From assembly GCA_009700815.1 (NCBI GenBank), contig WLLG01000031.1, positions 1 to 12,281 on the forward strand: a stretch of DNA of 12,281 nt, given 5' to 3'. Each line of letters opens with the position of its first letter. Within the stretch, counting starts at the first letter, position 1. Positions 6,378 through 12,281 of the stretch are shown here, in pieces. This stretch comes from Actinomycetota bacterium. Lineage in GTDB: Bacteria; Actinomycetota; Acidimicrobiia; Acidimicrobiales; Microtrichaceae. Below the pieces are notes generated by a model. The model was given only the letters and a program-made list of their open reading frames with translations. It ran no database searches and had not been told where the DNA came from. Made by a program: the position numbers and the translations under genes.

Positions 6378-7205
6378 ATGATGCTTGAAGGAAAGACAGC
6401 GCTCGTAACGGGAATCGGCCCGGGAATGGGACGAGACATTTCACTCGGGTTGGCAAAGGAAGGGGCAGACATAATTTTGGTTGCCCGCTCTGAGAAGGTC
6501 GTTCCTGGAGTTCTGGAAGAGGTTGAGGCGCTTGGGCGACGAGCTTTCGCAGTGTACGGAAACATTGCCAAGGCTGAGGATTGTCTGCGAATTGCGCAAG
6601 AGGCTGAGGCTGCGGTGGCGCAACTCGATTCAGGGAGAACTGGTGTCGACATCTTAATCAACTCGGCCTTCCACGGCGGGGAACACGTCAAGTTTGAAGA
6701 TGCAGATCTGCAACGTTGGCGCAGGCCGGTCGACATCAATTATTTCGGAACGCTGCAACTCACCCAGGCGATGCTGCCGCTACTCAAGACTGCATCGGCG
6801 CGCACTGGGGATGCCCGAATCGTGATGATCAACACCATGTCTGTGCAGGACCTTGAAGCGAAGGCAGGTTCGTACGCTGGCTCAAAGGCTGCGCTTGGTG
6901 CTGTTACCAAGACCCTGGCTCTTGAACTTGGCGAGTACGGCATTCGAGTCAACGCGGTTCACCCTGGTTACATCTGGGGGGACAGCGTAAAGATCTACTT
7001 TGAATGGCAGGCCGAGGAGCGCGGCGGGGGTGCGACCTGGCAAGAAATCTACGATGAGCGCGCAGCCGAGACTGCTCTTGGGTACTTGCCGCACTCCTCC
7101 GAGATCGCCGGTGCAGTGGTGTTCTTCGCCTCGCCGCTGGCTTCTTGTGTGACTGGCACTGCCTTGCCGGTGAACTCGGGGCACTGGATGCCACCGAGCG
7201 CCTAG
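6378..7205 (+). CDS. short-chain dehydrogenase/reductase, classical type
   Basis: A 275-residue NAD(P)-dependent oxidoreductase with a Rossmann fold. The cofactor loop TGIGPGMG is at 11-18 (TGxxxGxG). The usual NNAG is replaced by INSAFHGG. Asn121 (DINYFG), Tyr166 and Lys170 (YAGSK) form the catalytic set, with Thr153 at the normal -13 spacing from Tyr and Ser155 two residues later. The C-terminus runs VTGTALPVNSGHWMP. The start is the ATG at 6378 (an adjacent ATG follows at 6381), with AGAGAG upstream. An earlier in-frame ATG at 6324 would lie inside the acyl-CoA dehydrogenase gene and add an unlikely N-terminus. The spacing of 29 bp to the dehydrogenase suggests an operon, so it may oxidise a hydroxyacyl-CoA or ring hydroxyl in the same pathway; the substrate is not known. 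Confidence 0.88.
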   Translation: MMLEGKTALVTGIGPGMGRDISLGLAKEGADIILVARSEKVVPGVLEEVEALGRRAFAVYGNIAKAEDCLRIAQEAEAAVAQLDSGRTGVDILINSAFHGGEHVKFEDADLQRWRRPVDINYFGTLQLTQAMLPLLKTASARTGDARIVMINTMSVQDLEAKAGSYAGSKAALGAVTKTLALELGEYGIRVNAVHPGYIWGDSVKIYFEWQAEERGGGATWQEIYDERAAETALGYLPHSSEIAGAVVFFASPLASCVTGTALPVNSGHWMPPSA

Positions 7206-7216
7206 GTCTCTAGGCG
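7199..7216. terminator. hairpin carrying both stop codons of convergent genes
   Basis: The arms CGCCTAG (7199-7205) and CTAGGCG (7210-7216) enclose a 4-nt loop GTCT. The last three bases of the left arm are the TAG of the SDR, and the first three of the right arm are the TAG of the lapA-type gene on the other strand. No T-tract follows on either side, so it is at best a weak, bidirectional terminator or 3'-end stabiliser. Confidence 0.45.
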
Positions 7217-7479
7217 TTGCGCTGCTTGCGACGCTGTCGCCGTTGAGTAAGTAGTGCGCCAACGGCTGCACCGAGCAATGCAGTACACGTGAGGACAATC
7301 CAGAGCGGCATGGTTGCGCTGAAGAAAAGAAACTGAACCTTTGCGTCTTGGCTATTTCCGGCAATAAATGCGACTAATGCAACAGCGATGATTCCGCCAA
7401 CTACTGCTCGCATATTCAACTGAAAGCCGTGGTCGTCGGGACCTTTGCGAAGCTCTTTTTTGCTTGGCATATCGGGCAT
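7210..7479 (-). CDS. LapA-domain (DUF1049) small membrane protein
   Basis: An 89-residue protein with two predicted membrane helices, about residues 24-42 (AVVGGIIAVALVAFIAG) and 57-78 (MPLWIVLTCTALLGAAVGAL). They are joined by the family-typical short strand N-S-Q-D-A-K-V-Q-F-L-F, and a strongly basic tail (QRRQRRKQR) follows. This is the layout of the LapA/DUF1049 family, whose E. coli member assists envelope lipopolysaccharide assembly. Actinobacterial members have no defined job. The start is the ATG at 7479 with AAGGA six nt upstream; a second ATG lies three codons in. It follows the LLM oxidoreductase by 49 bp and may be read from the same transcript. Confidence 0.8.
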   Translation of the reverse strand: MPDMPSKKELRKGPDDHGFQLNMRAVVGGIIAVALVAFIAGNSQDAKVQFLFFSATMPLWIVLTCTALLGAAVGALLTQRRQRRKQRNA

Positions 7480-7480
7480 A

Positions 7481-7530
7481 AGGATTCCTTGCTCTCTTCG
7501 GCTGCTGCGTGCTGAGCCGACCTGAATCCT
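7481..7530. repeat. nested inverted repeat between LLM gene and lapA-type gene
   Basis: The outer arms are AGGATTC (7481-7487) and GAATCCT (7524-7530). The inner arms are TCGGCT (7498-7503) and AGCCGA (7515-7520) with an 11-nt loop. In the - strand RNA the structure begins at the LLM stop codon and ends over part of the AAGGA ribosome binding site of the next gene, so it could mask translation initiation. There is no T-tract to suggest a terminator. Confidence 0.5.
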
Positions 7531-8374
7531 AGACAGCTATCCAGTCTTGAATCAGGACTGCCTGCTGATCGAGAACTTCCATGACCTGAGCTTGCGGGGC
7601 GGAGGGAAGGCGGAACACGCACTCGCTCACGCCGATGGAGGCAAAATGGTTCAGCTTTTCAGCGGTCGGATGTGACCCAAACGGGACCACGCGCATGGTC
7701 TGCGGATCTCGGCCAGCCTGTTCTACCGCAGCTAGGAATTTCGGGATCGATTCGCCAAGGCCGGCTCCACCGATTGGGATCCATCCGTTGGCATATTCAG
7801 CGATATGAGCAAACATCTTTGGTCCTGCTCCGCCACCAATCAGCACGGGAACGGACACCTCGGGCTTTGGCCAAGACCATGTATCAGCAAAGTTGACATG
7901 CTCACCCTGAAAGGATGCGACATCGTTATTCCAGAGTTCTTGCATGGCGAGCATGTGCTCCCGGGCGTGGGCTCTTCTCGTTCGATAGGCCACGCCATGG
8001 TCTGCCATCTCGTCTTCATTCCAACCAAAGCCGACCCCGAACTCGAATCGACCAGCTGACAAGTTCTGCAGTGTGGCGATTGCCTTGGCCGTGACGAGCG
8101 GCTCACGTTGGGCAGGCAGCATGACGCCCGTGCCGAGCCGGATTTTTGAAGTCACTGCAGCCGCTGCTGCCAATGAGACCAAGGGATCTACTGTCCGCTT
8201 GTACTCCTCATCCAGCTCTGCCGTCCCAGTCGGAGCGGGAGTGCGCCGTGCGGTCGGAATGTGTGTGTGTTCCGGAACCCAGATTGAATCGAACCCACGA
8301 TCCTCTGCTGCACGGGCGAGTTCCGCCACGCCCATTGACTGATCGGTGGCAAAGATTGTGACGCCAAAGCGCAT
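7529..8374 (-). CDS. LLM-class F420-dependent oxidoreductase, Rv0953c/Rv2161c type
   Basis: A 281-residue TIM-barrel protein of the luciferase-like monooxygenase superfamily. Recognisable blocks are MRFGVTIFATD, ELARAAEDRGFDSIWVPEHTHIP (18-40), RRTPAPTG (43-50), RLGTGVMLPAQREPLVTAKAIATL (79-102), LSAGRFEFGVGFGWNEDEM (105-123) and PVLIGGGAG (176-184). These match, from memory, the short actinobacterial F420 subgroup that includes M. tuberculosis Rv0953c (about 282 residues). The cofactor is probably F420 rather than FMN, which cannot be proved from sequence. The substrate is unknown. The start is fixed by the conserved MRFGVTIF opening and a GGGAG four nt upstream. It could be cotranscribed with the LapA-type gene downstream. 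Confidence 0.9.
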   Translation of the reverse strand: MRFGVTIFATDQSMGVAELARAAEDRGFDSIWVPEHTHIPTARRTPAPTGTAELDEEYKRTVDPLVSLAAAAAVTSKIRLGTGVMLPAQREPLVTAKAIATLQNLSAGRFEFGVGFGWNEDEMADHGVAYRTRRAHAREHMLAMQELWNNDVASFQGEHVNFADTWSWPKPEVSVPVLIGGGAGPKMFAHIAEYANGWIPIGGAGLGESIPKFLAAVEQAGRDPQTMRVVPFGSHPTAEKLNHFASIGVSECVFRLPSAPQAQVMEVLDQQAVLIQDWIAV

Positions 8375-8390
8375 GAAACTCCCTGAGTTT

Positions 8391-8438
8391 GCGTTGAACG
8401 CTCAGGCTAGATCACCCTGAGCAAGCCTCTCTCAACGC
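8391..8438. repeat. nested inverted repeat upstream of the LLM gene
   Basis: The outer arms are GCGTTGA (8391-8397) and TCAACGC (8432-8438). The inner arms are GCTCAGG (8400-8406) and CCTGAGC (8416-8422) with a 9-nt loop. It fills most of the 71 bp between the small membrane gene stop and the LLM start. It could be an operator, a 5'-UTR stem-loop or a T-less terminator. Confidence 0.5.
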
Positions 8439-8445
8439 TCCTCTG

Positions 8446-8688
8446 TCAGGTCTTCGGAGGGTGGAGGGCTTTGGGCGCAGCCTGCACTGCTAGGGGGTCC
8501 ACCGCAACCGATCGCGCCTGTTGCAAGTTCACGGACACTTCTAGAAGATCTACCCAGTTTTCTTGGGTGAGTGCGCGTGCAGTGGCAAGGCCTTCGGTAC
8601 GGCCCACCCGAATTCCCCAGGTGGCACCAAAAAAGAGGCCACTCAGAATCAAAAGGGCTGCGATGAGGCTTAGGAGTGGCACAGGCAT
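8446..8688 (-). CDS. small single-helix membrane protein, unknown function
   Basis: An 80-residue hypothetical protein. Residues 4-26 (PLLSLIAALLILSGLFFGATWGI) form one strong hydrophobic helix at the N-terminus. A helical cytoplasmic part follows (RVGRTEGLATARALTQENWVDLLEVSVNLQQAR) and then a Pro/Ala-rich tail. No family is recognised. The membrane segment, an AAGG at normal distance before the ATG, and its placement head-to-tail before the LLM gene support a real gene. An ORF on the opposite strand over the same bases is Arg/Thr/Ser rich and much less protein-like. Confidence 0.6.
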   Translation of the reverse strand: MPVPLLSLIAALLILSGLFFGATWGIRVGRTEGLATARALTQENWVDLLEVSVNLQQARSVAVDPLAVQAAPKALHPPKT

Positions 8689-8844
8689 GGCAAGTTACCT
8701 TGTTAGACGGGGGGATAGACACAGTGAACCTGAAGTGAAAACACTCTAGCCACATGCAGATGCTCGGCAGTGGTTGTTAGTGCAAGCAAATTCTCTGCAC
8801 TTGCAGTTTGTGTCAGTAGCTTCTGAGGTGTCAGATTCTTATCT
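8689..8844. promoter_or_regulatory. divergent intergenic region with inverted repeat
   Basis: This 156-bp region lies between the divergent small membrane gene and the SDR. Its main structure is at 8779-8805: AGTGCA (8779-8784) with TGCACT (8796-8801), overlapping TGCAAG (8781-8786) with CTTGCA (8800-8805), plus the compact palindrome CTGCA-CT-TGCAG (8795-8806). It is a candidate regulator site for the SDR. The SDR start lacks a Shine-Dalgarno sequence at normal distance (GAGG lies at 8825-8828, 16 nt away), so a leaderless message is possible, though no good TAnnnT is placed for it. Confidence 0.4.
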
Positions 8845-9753
8845 ATGGGCATTTGCGATGGTCGTGTAGTCATCATTACTGGATCCGGCCGAGGAATCGG
8901 CCGCGAGCATGCACTTGAGTTTGCTCGACAAGGGGCTTCGGTGGTCGTGAATGACCTTGGGGTAGCCCAAGACGGCTCGGACCCCTCCGATACGCCCGCT
9001 CAGTCGGTAGTTGATGAGATCACTGCATCGGGTGGTTCGGCCATCACTTCAGGCCATGATGTGGCCGATTGGGATTCAGCAGGGGAGATGGTGCAACTTG
9101 CCATCGATACCTTCGGTGGCCTTGACGTGGTGGTGAACAACGCTGGAATCGTGCGTGACCGCATGTTCGTCAACTCCGAGCAGGCCGAGTGGGAAGCGGT
9201 TTTGCGAGTTCATGTGTTGGGCCATGCCGCAGCAGCACGCCATGCGGCGAGTTATTGGCGAGCAAAATCCAAGGCCGGTGAAACCGTAGATGCGCGCATT
9301 ATCAATACATCCTCTGGCGCTGGCCTCATGGGGTCAATTGCTCAGGCGGCCTACTCGGCGGCCAAGGGTGCAATCGCAAGCCTGACCTTGGTGCAAGCAG
9401 CAGAGCTTGGCCGGATTGGAGTCACTGCTAACGCGCTCGCACCAGCGGCTCGAACCCGTATGACCGAGGAAGCCTTCAAGGACATGATGGCCGAGGCCGA
9501 AGAAGGGGCCTTTGATGCAATGGACCCTGCAAATGTCTCGCCACTGGTGGTCTGGTTAGGCTCGGCCGAGTCTGCTGCAGTCACGGGCCGAGTTTTTGAG
9601 GTCGAGGGCGGCATGATCGGCCTAGCCGAGGGCTATAACCACGGACCACGCTTTGACAAGGGTGCCCGCTGGGACCCAGCAGAGGTTGGCGCAGTCGTCG
9701 CCGACTTGATTCGTGAAGCTGCAGTTCCAACCCCGGTGTACGGGGCTAGCTGA
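8845..9753 (+). CDS. SDR dehydrogenase, MFE-2/17-beta-HSD4-like (Rv3548c type)
   Basis: A 302-residue NAD-dependent dehydrogenase resembling the hydroxyacyl-CoA dehydrogenase domain of peroxisomal multifunctional enzyme 2. It has TGSGRGIG at 12-19, VVVNDLG (33-39) with Asp37 favouring NAD, NNAG at 98-101, Ser157 (NTSSGAG), Tyr170 and Lys174 (YSAAK), all with normal spacing. The conserved NALAPAARTRMT (196-207) and the extended tail after VEGG are typical of this group. From memory it is close to the mycobacterial SDR Rv3548c in the steroid-degradation cluster; Hsd4A-type proteins are an alternative relative. The probable reaction is oxidation of a 3-hydroxyacyl-CoA. It is transcribed alone on +, and its last 8 bp overlap the convergent hydrolase gene. 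Confidence 0.9.
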   Translation: MGICDGRVVIITGSGRGIGREHALEFARQGASVVVNDLGVAQDGSDPSDTPAQSVVDEITASGGSAITSGHDVADWDSAGEMVQLAIDTFGGLDVVVNNAGIVRDRMFVNSEQAEWEAVLRVHVLGHAAAARHAASYWRAKSKAGETVDARIINTSSGAGLMGSIAQAAYSAAKGAIASLTLVQAAELGRIGVTANALAPAARTRMTEEAFKDMMAEAEEGAFDAMDPANVSPLVVWLGSAESAAVTGRVFEVEGGMIGLAEGYNHGPRFDKGARWDPAEVGAVVADLIREAAVPTPVYGAS

Positions 9754-10822
9754 TCCAATGGGCCATAAAGGACCCGAGCGTTTCTTCAAATTGGCTCGAG
9801 TAGGGATGCTCAATCTGCTGAGGCAGGGGAAGCTGCATCGGATCCGCTTCGCCAATGTCTCGAAGGATGTGCGTCATATTTGGGATTTCCACATAGGTTC
9901 CGAGGCCTTGTGGAATTGCGTCGGCGAGTGCCGAAACTCCCGAACCAGGAAGACCTCCGGGTAACGCCGGAGTGTTGAAATCTTTGGTGCCAGCGGTGAT
10001 CAGAACTGCAAGGTTCAACTCTGCTGCAAGGTTGATGGGAATGAGTGCGTCTTCGGACTTGATGAGTTCATTGCGCATCCGTCCAAAAACAATCGATTGC
10101 ACAGTCTGTTGCCATTGCAGAGCCTCTTCTCCATGAACAGCCTCGCCTTCGGCCTCGGCTAGAGCAGGCGCGAGCGTTGATGCTTGGCTCAGATCCGGGC
10201 TGTTTCGGATCTCAGCAATGCCAGTGTCAGCCCAAGCAGTAAGGGCCGCCTTATCCGCAGAACTGATCGAAGCCAGAGCAATCTGCTCAGCTAGCTGCCG
10301 AGAAACCACATCTAACAATCTCGCATACGAGGGCTCGGCAAGGATGAGTCCAGCGGGCGCAGGTCCAGAAGCATCTGCTGATGCAAGCAGCATGGCTATG
10401 AGGCCGCCCTCGCTATGGCCGAGGACCAGAAGCTTCTGAGGGTCAACGCCAGGCTGTTCGGCTAGATAAGCCAGAGCCGCTCGAGCCGGATCGACAAAGA
10501 TCTTGTCGAAACTCTGGGCAACGAGCTTTGCTGGGTCCTCGCTATAACTGCCGATTCCGGTGGCCCCCGAGGTGATCTTGTCGTAGCGAATCGAGGCGAT
10601 GCCCCGAGCAGCTAACAGATCTGAAATCCATCGGTAGAGATCCATATGGATTTCTGTCGGGGTGCCCGGCACCCCGACAGAACCATTTCGATCAACTGGT
10701 CCACTACCAGCAACAATCAGCACGCCCGGAACTGCTGCGGTGTCCGAGTCCGGCAGGCGCAAGCTCGCATGAATACTCACGCCTGAAGAGTCGAAAACAA
10801 CCTCTTGATCCAGGCGAATCAT
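9746..10822 (-). CDS. alpha/beta hydrolase (esterase/dienelactone hydrolase-like)
   Basis: A 358-residue serine hydrolase. The oxyanion region AGSGPVDRNG is at 38-47, the nucleophile elbow GHSEGG at 135-140 (Ser137), the acid Asp281 in GTKDFNTP, and the base His318 in NMTHIL, giving a complete triad. The insert at about 165-260 is helical and acts as a cap. The GSGPxDRNG plus GHSEGG pairing is typical of a bacterial esterase group related to acyl-CoA thioesterase-like hydrolases; the substrate is unknown. There is no signal peptide, so it is cytoplasmic. The gene begins 13 bp after the stop of the upstream thiolase on the same strand without a clear ribosome binding site, so translation may depend on the thiolase. 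It may hydrolyse an ester, lactone or thioester of the same catabolic route (inference). Confidence 0.87.
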   Translation of the reverse strand: MIRLDQEVVFDSSGVSIHASLRLPDSDTAAVPGVLIVAGSGPVDRNGSVGVPGTPTEIHMDLYRWISDLLAARGIASIRYDKITSGATGIGSYSEDPAKLVAQSFDKIFVDPARAALAYLAEQPGVDPQKLLVLGHSEGGLIAMLLASADASGPAPAGLILAEPSYARLLDVVSRQLAEQIALASISSADKAALTAWADTGIAEIRNSPDLSQASTLAPALAEAEGEAVHGEEALQWQQTVQSIVFGRMRNELIKSEDALIPINLAAELNLAVLITAGTKDFNTPALPGGLPGSGVSALADAIPQGLGTYVEIPNMTHILRDIGEADPMQLPLPQQIEHPYSSQFEETLGSFMAHWIS

Positions 10823-10835
10823 GCGTGTTGTCGAT

Positions 10836-12041
10836 TCAGCTCAGGCGCTCAATCACCATGGCCATACCTTGGCCGCCACCCACGCACATGGACTCAACGC
10901 CGAAGGTCTTATCTGACTCCTGCAGGTTGTGGATCAGCGTGGTCATGATGCGAGCACCAGTCATGCCGAAGGGGTGGCCCAGCGCAATGGAACCGCCGCG
11001 AGTGTTGAGCTTCTCCATCGGGATTCCCAGGTTGCGAGCAGATGGCAGCACCTGCGCAGCAAAGGCCTCATTGATCTCAAACAGATCAATGTCATTCACT
11101 GTCATGCCGGCGCGAGCGAGTGCCTTCAGGATTGCAGCTTCTGGACCCATGCCCATGATTTCTGGGTTCAGGCCAGTTGCTGAAGAAGAGATGATGCGGG
11201 CGAGTGGGGTCAGGCCGAGTGCCTTTGCTTTCGTGTCGCTCATGACTACAACGGCTGCTGCGCCATCGTTCAACGGGCAAGCGTTTCCTGCCGTGACGGT
11301 GCCGTCGGGTCGGAACACGGGGGACAGGCTTGCAAGCTTCTCAAGCACGGTTCCAGCGCGAATGCCGTCATCAGTACTGGCCACTCCGTCGGGAGTAGTC
11401 ACTGGAGTAATTTCTGCTTCCCAGAATCCGCTGACTTGGCTCTGCTCGGCCAGGTTCTGGCTGCGGCAGGCAAACTCGTCTTGGTCGGCTCGTGAGACGT
11501 TCTCAAGCTGAGCAACGTTTTCTGCTGTCTGGCCCATGGCCAAGTAGACGTCTGGCAAGCCCGGCTGCTCGGTCCACACGGGTGCTCCACCCTCGGCGCG
11601 CTTGGCACTGCGTGCCTCGGCCTCGGCAAAAATTGGATTCTTTGGTCCGTCGGCGAGCTGCATATGCAACTGATGCCGGCTGATGGTCTCTACGCCACCT
11701 GCAATAAACACGTCGCCATCGCCAGACTTGATGGCATGTGCTGCCATGCGGATGGTCATGAGAGAGGAGGAGCAGTAGCGGTTAACGGTCACTCCGGGGA
11801 CATTGCTGAGTCCCGCCAATACTGCAGAGACGCGACCGATGTTGTGGCCTGACTCCACTGCCGGCTGACCACAACCCCACAGAACATCTTCAATCTCGGT
11901 GCGATCAAGCGCAGGAATCTTGGCCAGTACGGCCTCGATGATTCCGGCTGACAGATCATCGGGACGCATGTCCTTCAGGGAACCTTTACCGGCTCTGCCG
12001 ATAGGTGTGCGGGCAGTAGAGACGATCACGGCCTCGGTCAT
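10836..12041 (-). CDS. fadA: acetyl-CoA C-acetyltransferase (FadA-type thiolase)
   Basis: A 401-residue thiolase with a full active site: Cys90 in VNRYCSSS, NEAF at 324-327, His356 in GGSIALGHPFGMTGAR, and Cys386 in SMCVGGGQGMAMVIERLS. From memory the sequence is very like mycobacterial FadA3 (Rv1074c), a general beta-oxidation thiolase, and clearly distinct from the FadA6-like enzyme at 2125. The frame is open back to 12203, but the start is placed at the ATG at 12041: AGGGAG lies 6 nt upstream (12048-12053), and MTEAVIVSTARTPIG is the standard opening of the family. It probably heads an operon with the hydrolase 13 bp downstream, and may be joined to the MaoC-like gene upstream (125 bp gap). 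Confidence 0.94.
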   Translation of the reverse strand: MTEAVIVSTARTPIGRAGKGSLKDMRPDDLSAGIIEAVLAKIPALDRTEIEDVLWGCGQPAVESGHNIGRVSAVLAGLSNVPGVTVNRYCSSSLMTIRMAAHAIKSGDGDVFIAGGVETISRHQLHMQLADGPKNPIFAEAEARSAKRAEGGAPVWTEQPGLPDVYLAMGQTAENVAQLENVSRADQDEFACRSQNLAEQSQVSGFWEAEITPVTTPDGVASTDDGIRAGTVLEKLASLSPVFRPDGTVTAGNACPLNDGAAAVVVMSDTKAKALGLTPLARIISSSATGLNPEIMGMGPEAAILKALARAGMTVNDIDLFEINEAFAAQVLPSARNLGIPMEKLNTRGGSIALGHPFGMTGARIMTTLIHNLQESDKTFGVESMCVGGGQGMAMVIERLS

Positions 12042-12104
12042 GTGGGGCTCCCTAAGTGTTGAATCGGAAATTTCGCCGGACTGAGTTGTCTGCGAGTCCG
12101 TCAG

Positions 12105-12120
12105 GTTACCGAGCAGTAAC
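12105..12120. repeat. weak hairpin GTTAC-6-GTAAC
   Basis: Five-bp arms at 12105-12109 and 12116-12120 in the 125-bp gap between the MaoC-like stop and the thiolase start. The arms are short and there is no T-tract. It could belong to the thiolase promoter (on the - strand, TTGGCC, 18 bp, TAACCT is a poor but possible -35/-10 pair ending in this repeat). Confidence 0.25.
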
Positions 12121-12166
12121 AAGGTGGGCCAACTGAGGAACAGCCAATAACTCCGCTGCTGCCGAG

Positions 12167-12281
12167 TTAGGGGAAGAAACGGCTCACCGTATCGGCCACG
12201 CAAGCGGGCTTTGCGCTCGGCTCGCCCTGTGGTCCTTGAATCTCGATCGTTACCCGAACGGTTGCCTGCACCCCGCCTTTA
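12167..12281 (-). CDS. C-terminal fragment, probable MaoC-type acyl dehydratase (gene runs off window)
   Basis: The last 37 codons before a TAA at 12167-12169, with the frame open to the window edge. The peptide reads GGVQATVRVTIEIQGPQG, then KPACVADTVSRFFP. An alternating beta-strand ending in KPACVAxxVSR is the usual final strand of hotdog-fold MaoC/R-hydratase proteins, where substrate-binding residues lie elsewhere. A long-chain beta-oxidation hydratase would fit the thiolase 125 bp downstream on the same strand. With only 37 residues the family call is tentative; that it is coding is more secure. Confidence 0.55.
   Translation of the reverse strand, partial: KGGVQATVRVTIEIQGPQGEPSAKPACVADTVSRFFP

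Noticed and set aside
8471..8749. A 92-residue ORF on + opposite the small membrane protein.
   Set aside because: Arg/Thr/Ser-rich composition without domain or hydrophobic pattern; the - strand frame has a clear membrane helix and ribosome binding site.
9351..9614. Antisense ORF within the 8845 SDR, and similar long ORFs opposite other genes.
   Set aside because: Typical shadow frames of GC-rich coding DNA: Ser/Ala/Arg-rich, no start signals, and the sense frame carries a complete catalytic motif set.
12042..12203. N-terminal extension of the second thiolase by 54 residues from an upstream ATG at 12203.
   Set aside because: The extension is unlike any thiolase N-terminus, overlaps the MaoC-like tail in another frame, and a good ribosome binding site precedes the ATG at 12041.

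Overview
The window looks like a chromosomal stretch of an actinobacterium (Actinomycetota). The reasons are moderately GC-rich coding DNA, GTG starts, an F420-type luciferase-like oxidoreductase, several FadA/FadE/SDR acyl-CoA enzymes of mycobacterial type, and a promoter that fits a leaderless mRNA under a KstR-type operator. The class cannot be fixed from this sequence alone; Acidimicrobiia is a reasonable guess but is not shown. No rRNA, tRNA, CRISPR array, insertion sequence or phage gene was seen.

Layout. Positions 1-1561 hold two translationally coupled, distantly related RecB/Cas4-like PD-(D/E)XK proteins on the + strand. The first is cut by the window edge and keeps the catalytic residues; the second keeps the Fe-S cysteines but seems to have lost the E-x-K motif. 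At 1528-4205 three genes alternate in strand: a PaaI-type hotdog thioesterase (-), a FadA6-like thiolase (+) and a sulfotransferase (-). At 4245-7205 there are an unrecognised protein, an acyl-CoA dehydrogenase and an SDR, all on +. At 7210-8688, on -, lie a LapA-domain membrane protein, an Rv0953c-type LLM oxidoreductase and a one-helix membrane protein. At 8845-9753 (+) is an MFE-2/17-beta-HSD4-like SDR. At 9746-12281 (-) are an alpha/beta hydrolase, a FadA3-like thiolase and the C-terminal tail of a probable MaoC-type hydratase.

How they fit together. An acyl-CoA dehydrogenase, a probable hydratase, a hydroxyacyl-CoA-type SDR, two thiolases and a thioesterase cover the steps of beta-oxidation. 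A perfect 22-nt palindrome containing the KstR core TnnAACnnGTTnnA sits upstream of the dehydrogenase. The first thiolase resembles mycobacterial FadA6, and the 8845 SDR resembles the SDR of the mycobacterial steroid-ring cluster. A sterol or other polycyclic isoprenoid CoA-thioester pathway is therefore the best hypothesis. The genes are scattered among short, mostly single-gene transcription units with overlapping convergent 3' ends. This is inference from remembered family resemblance and motifs, not from a database search.
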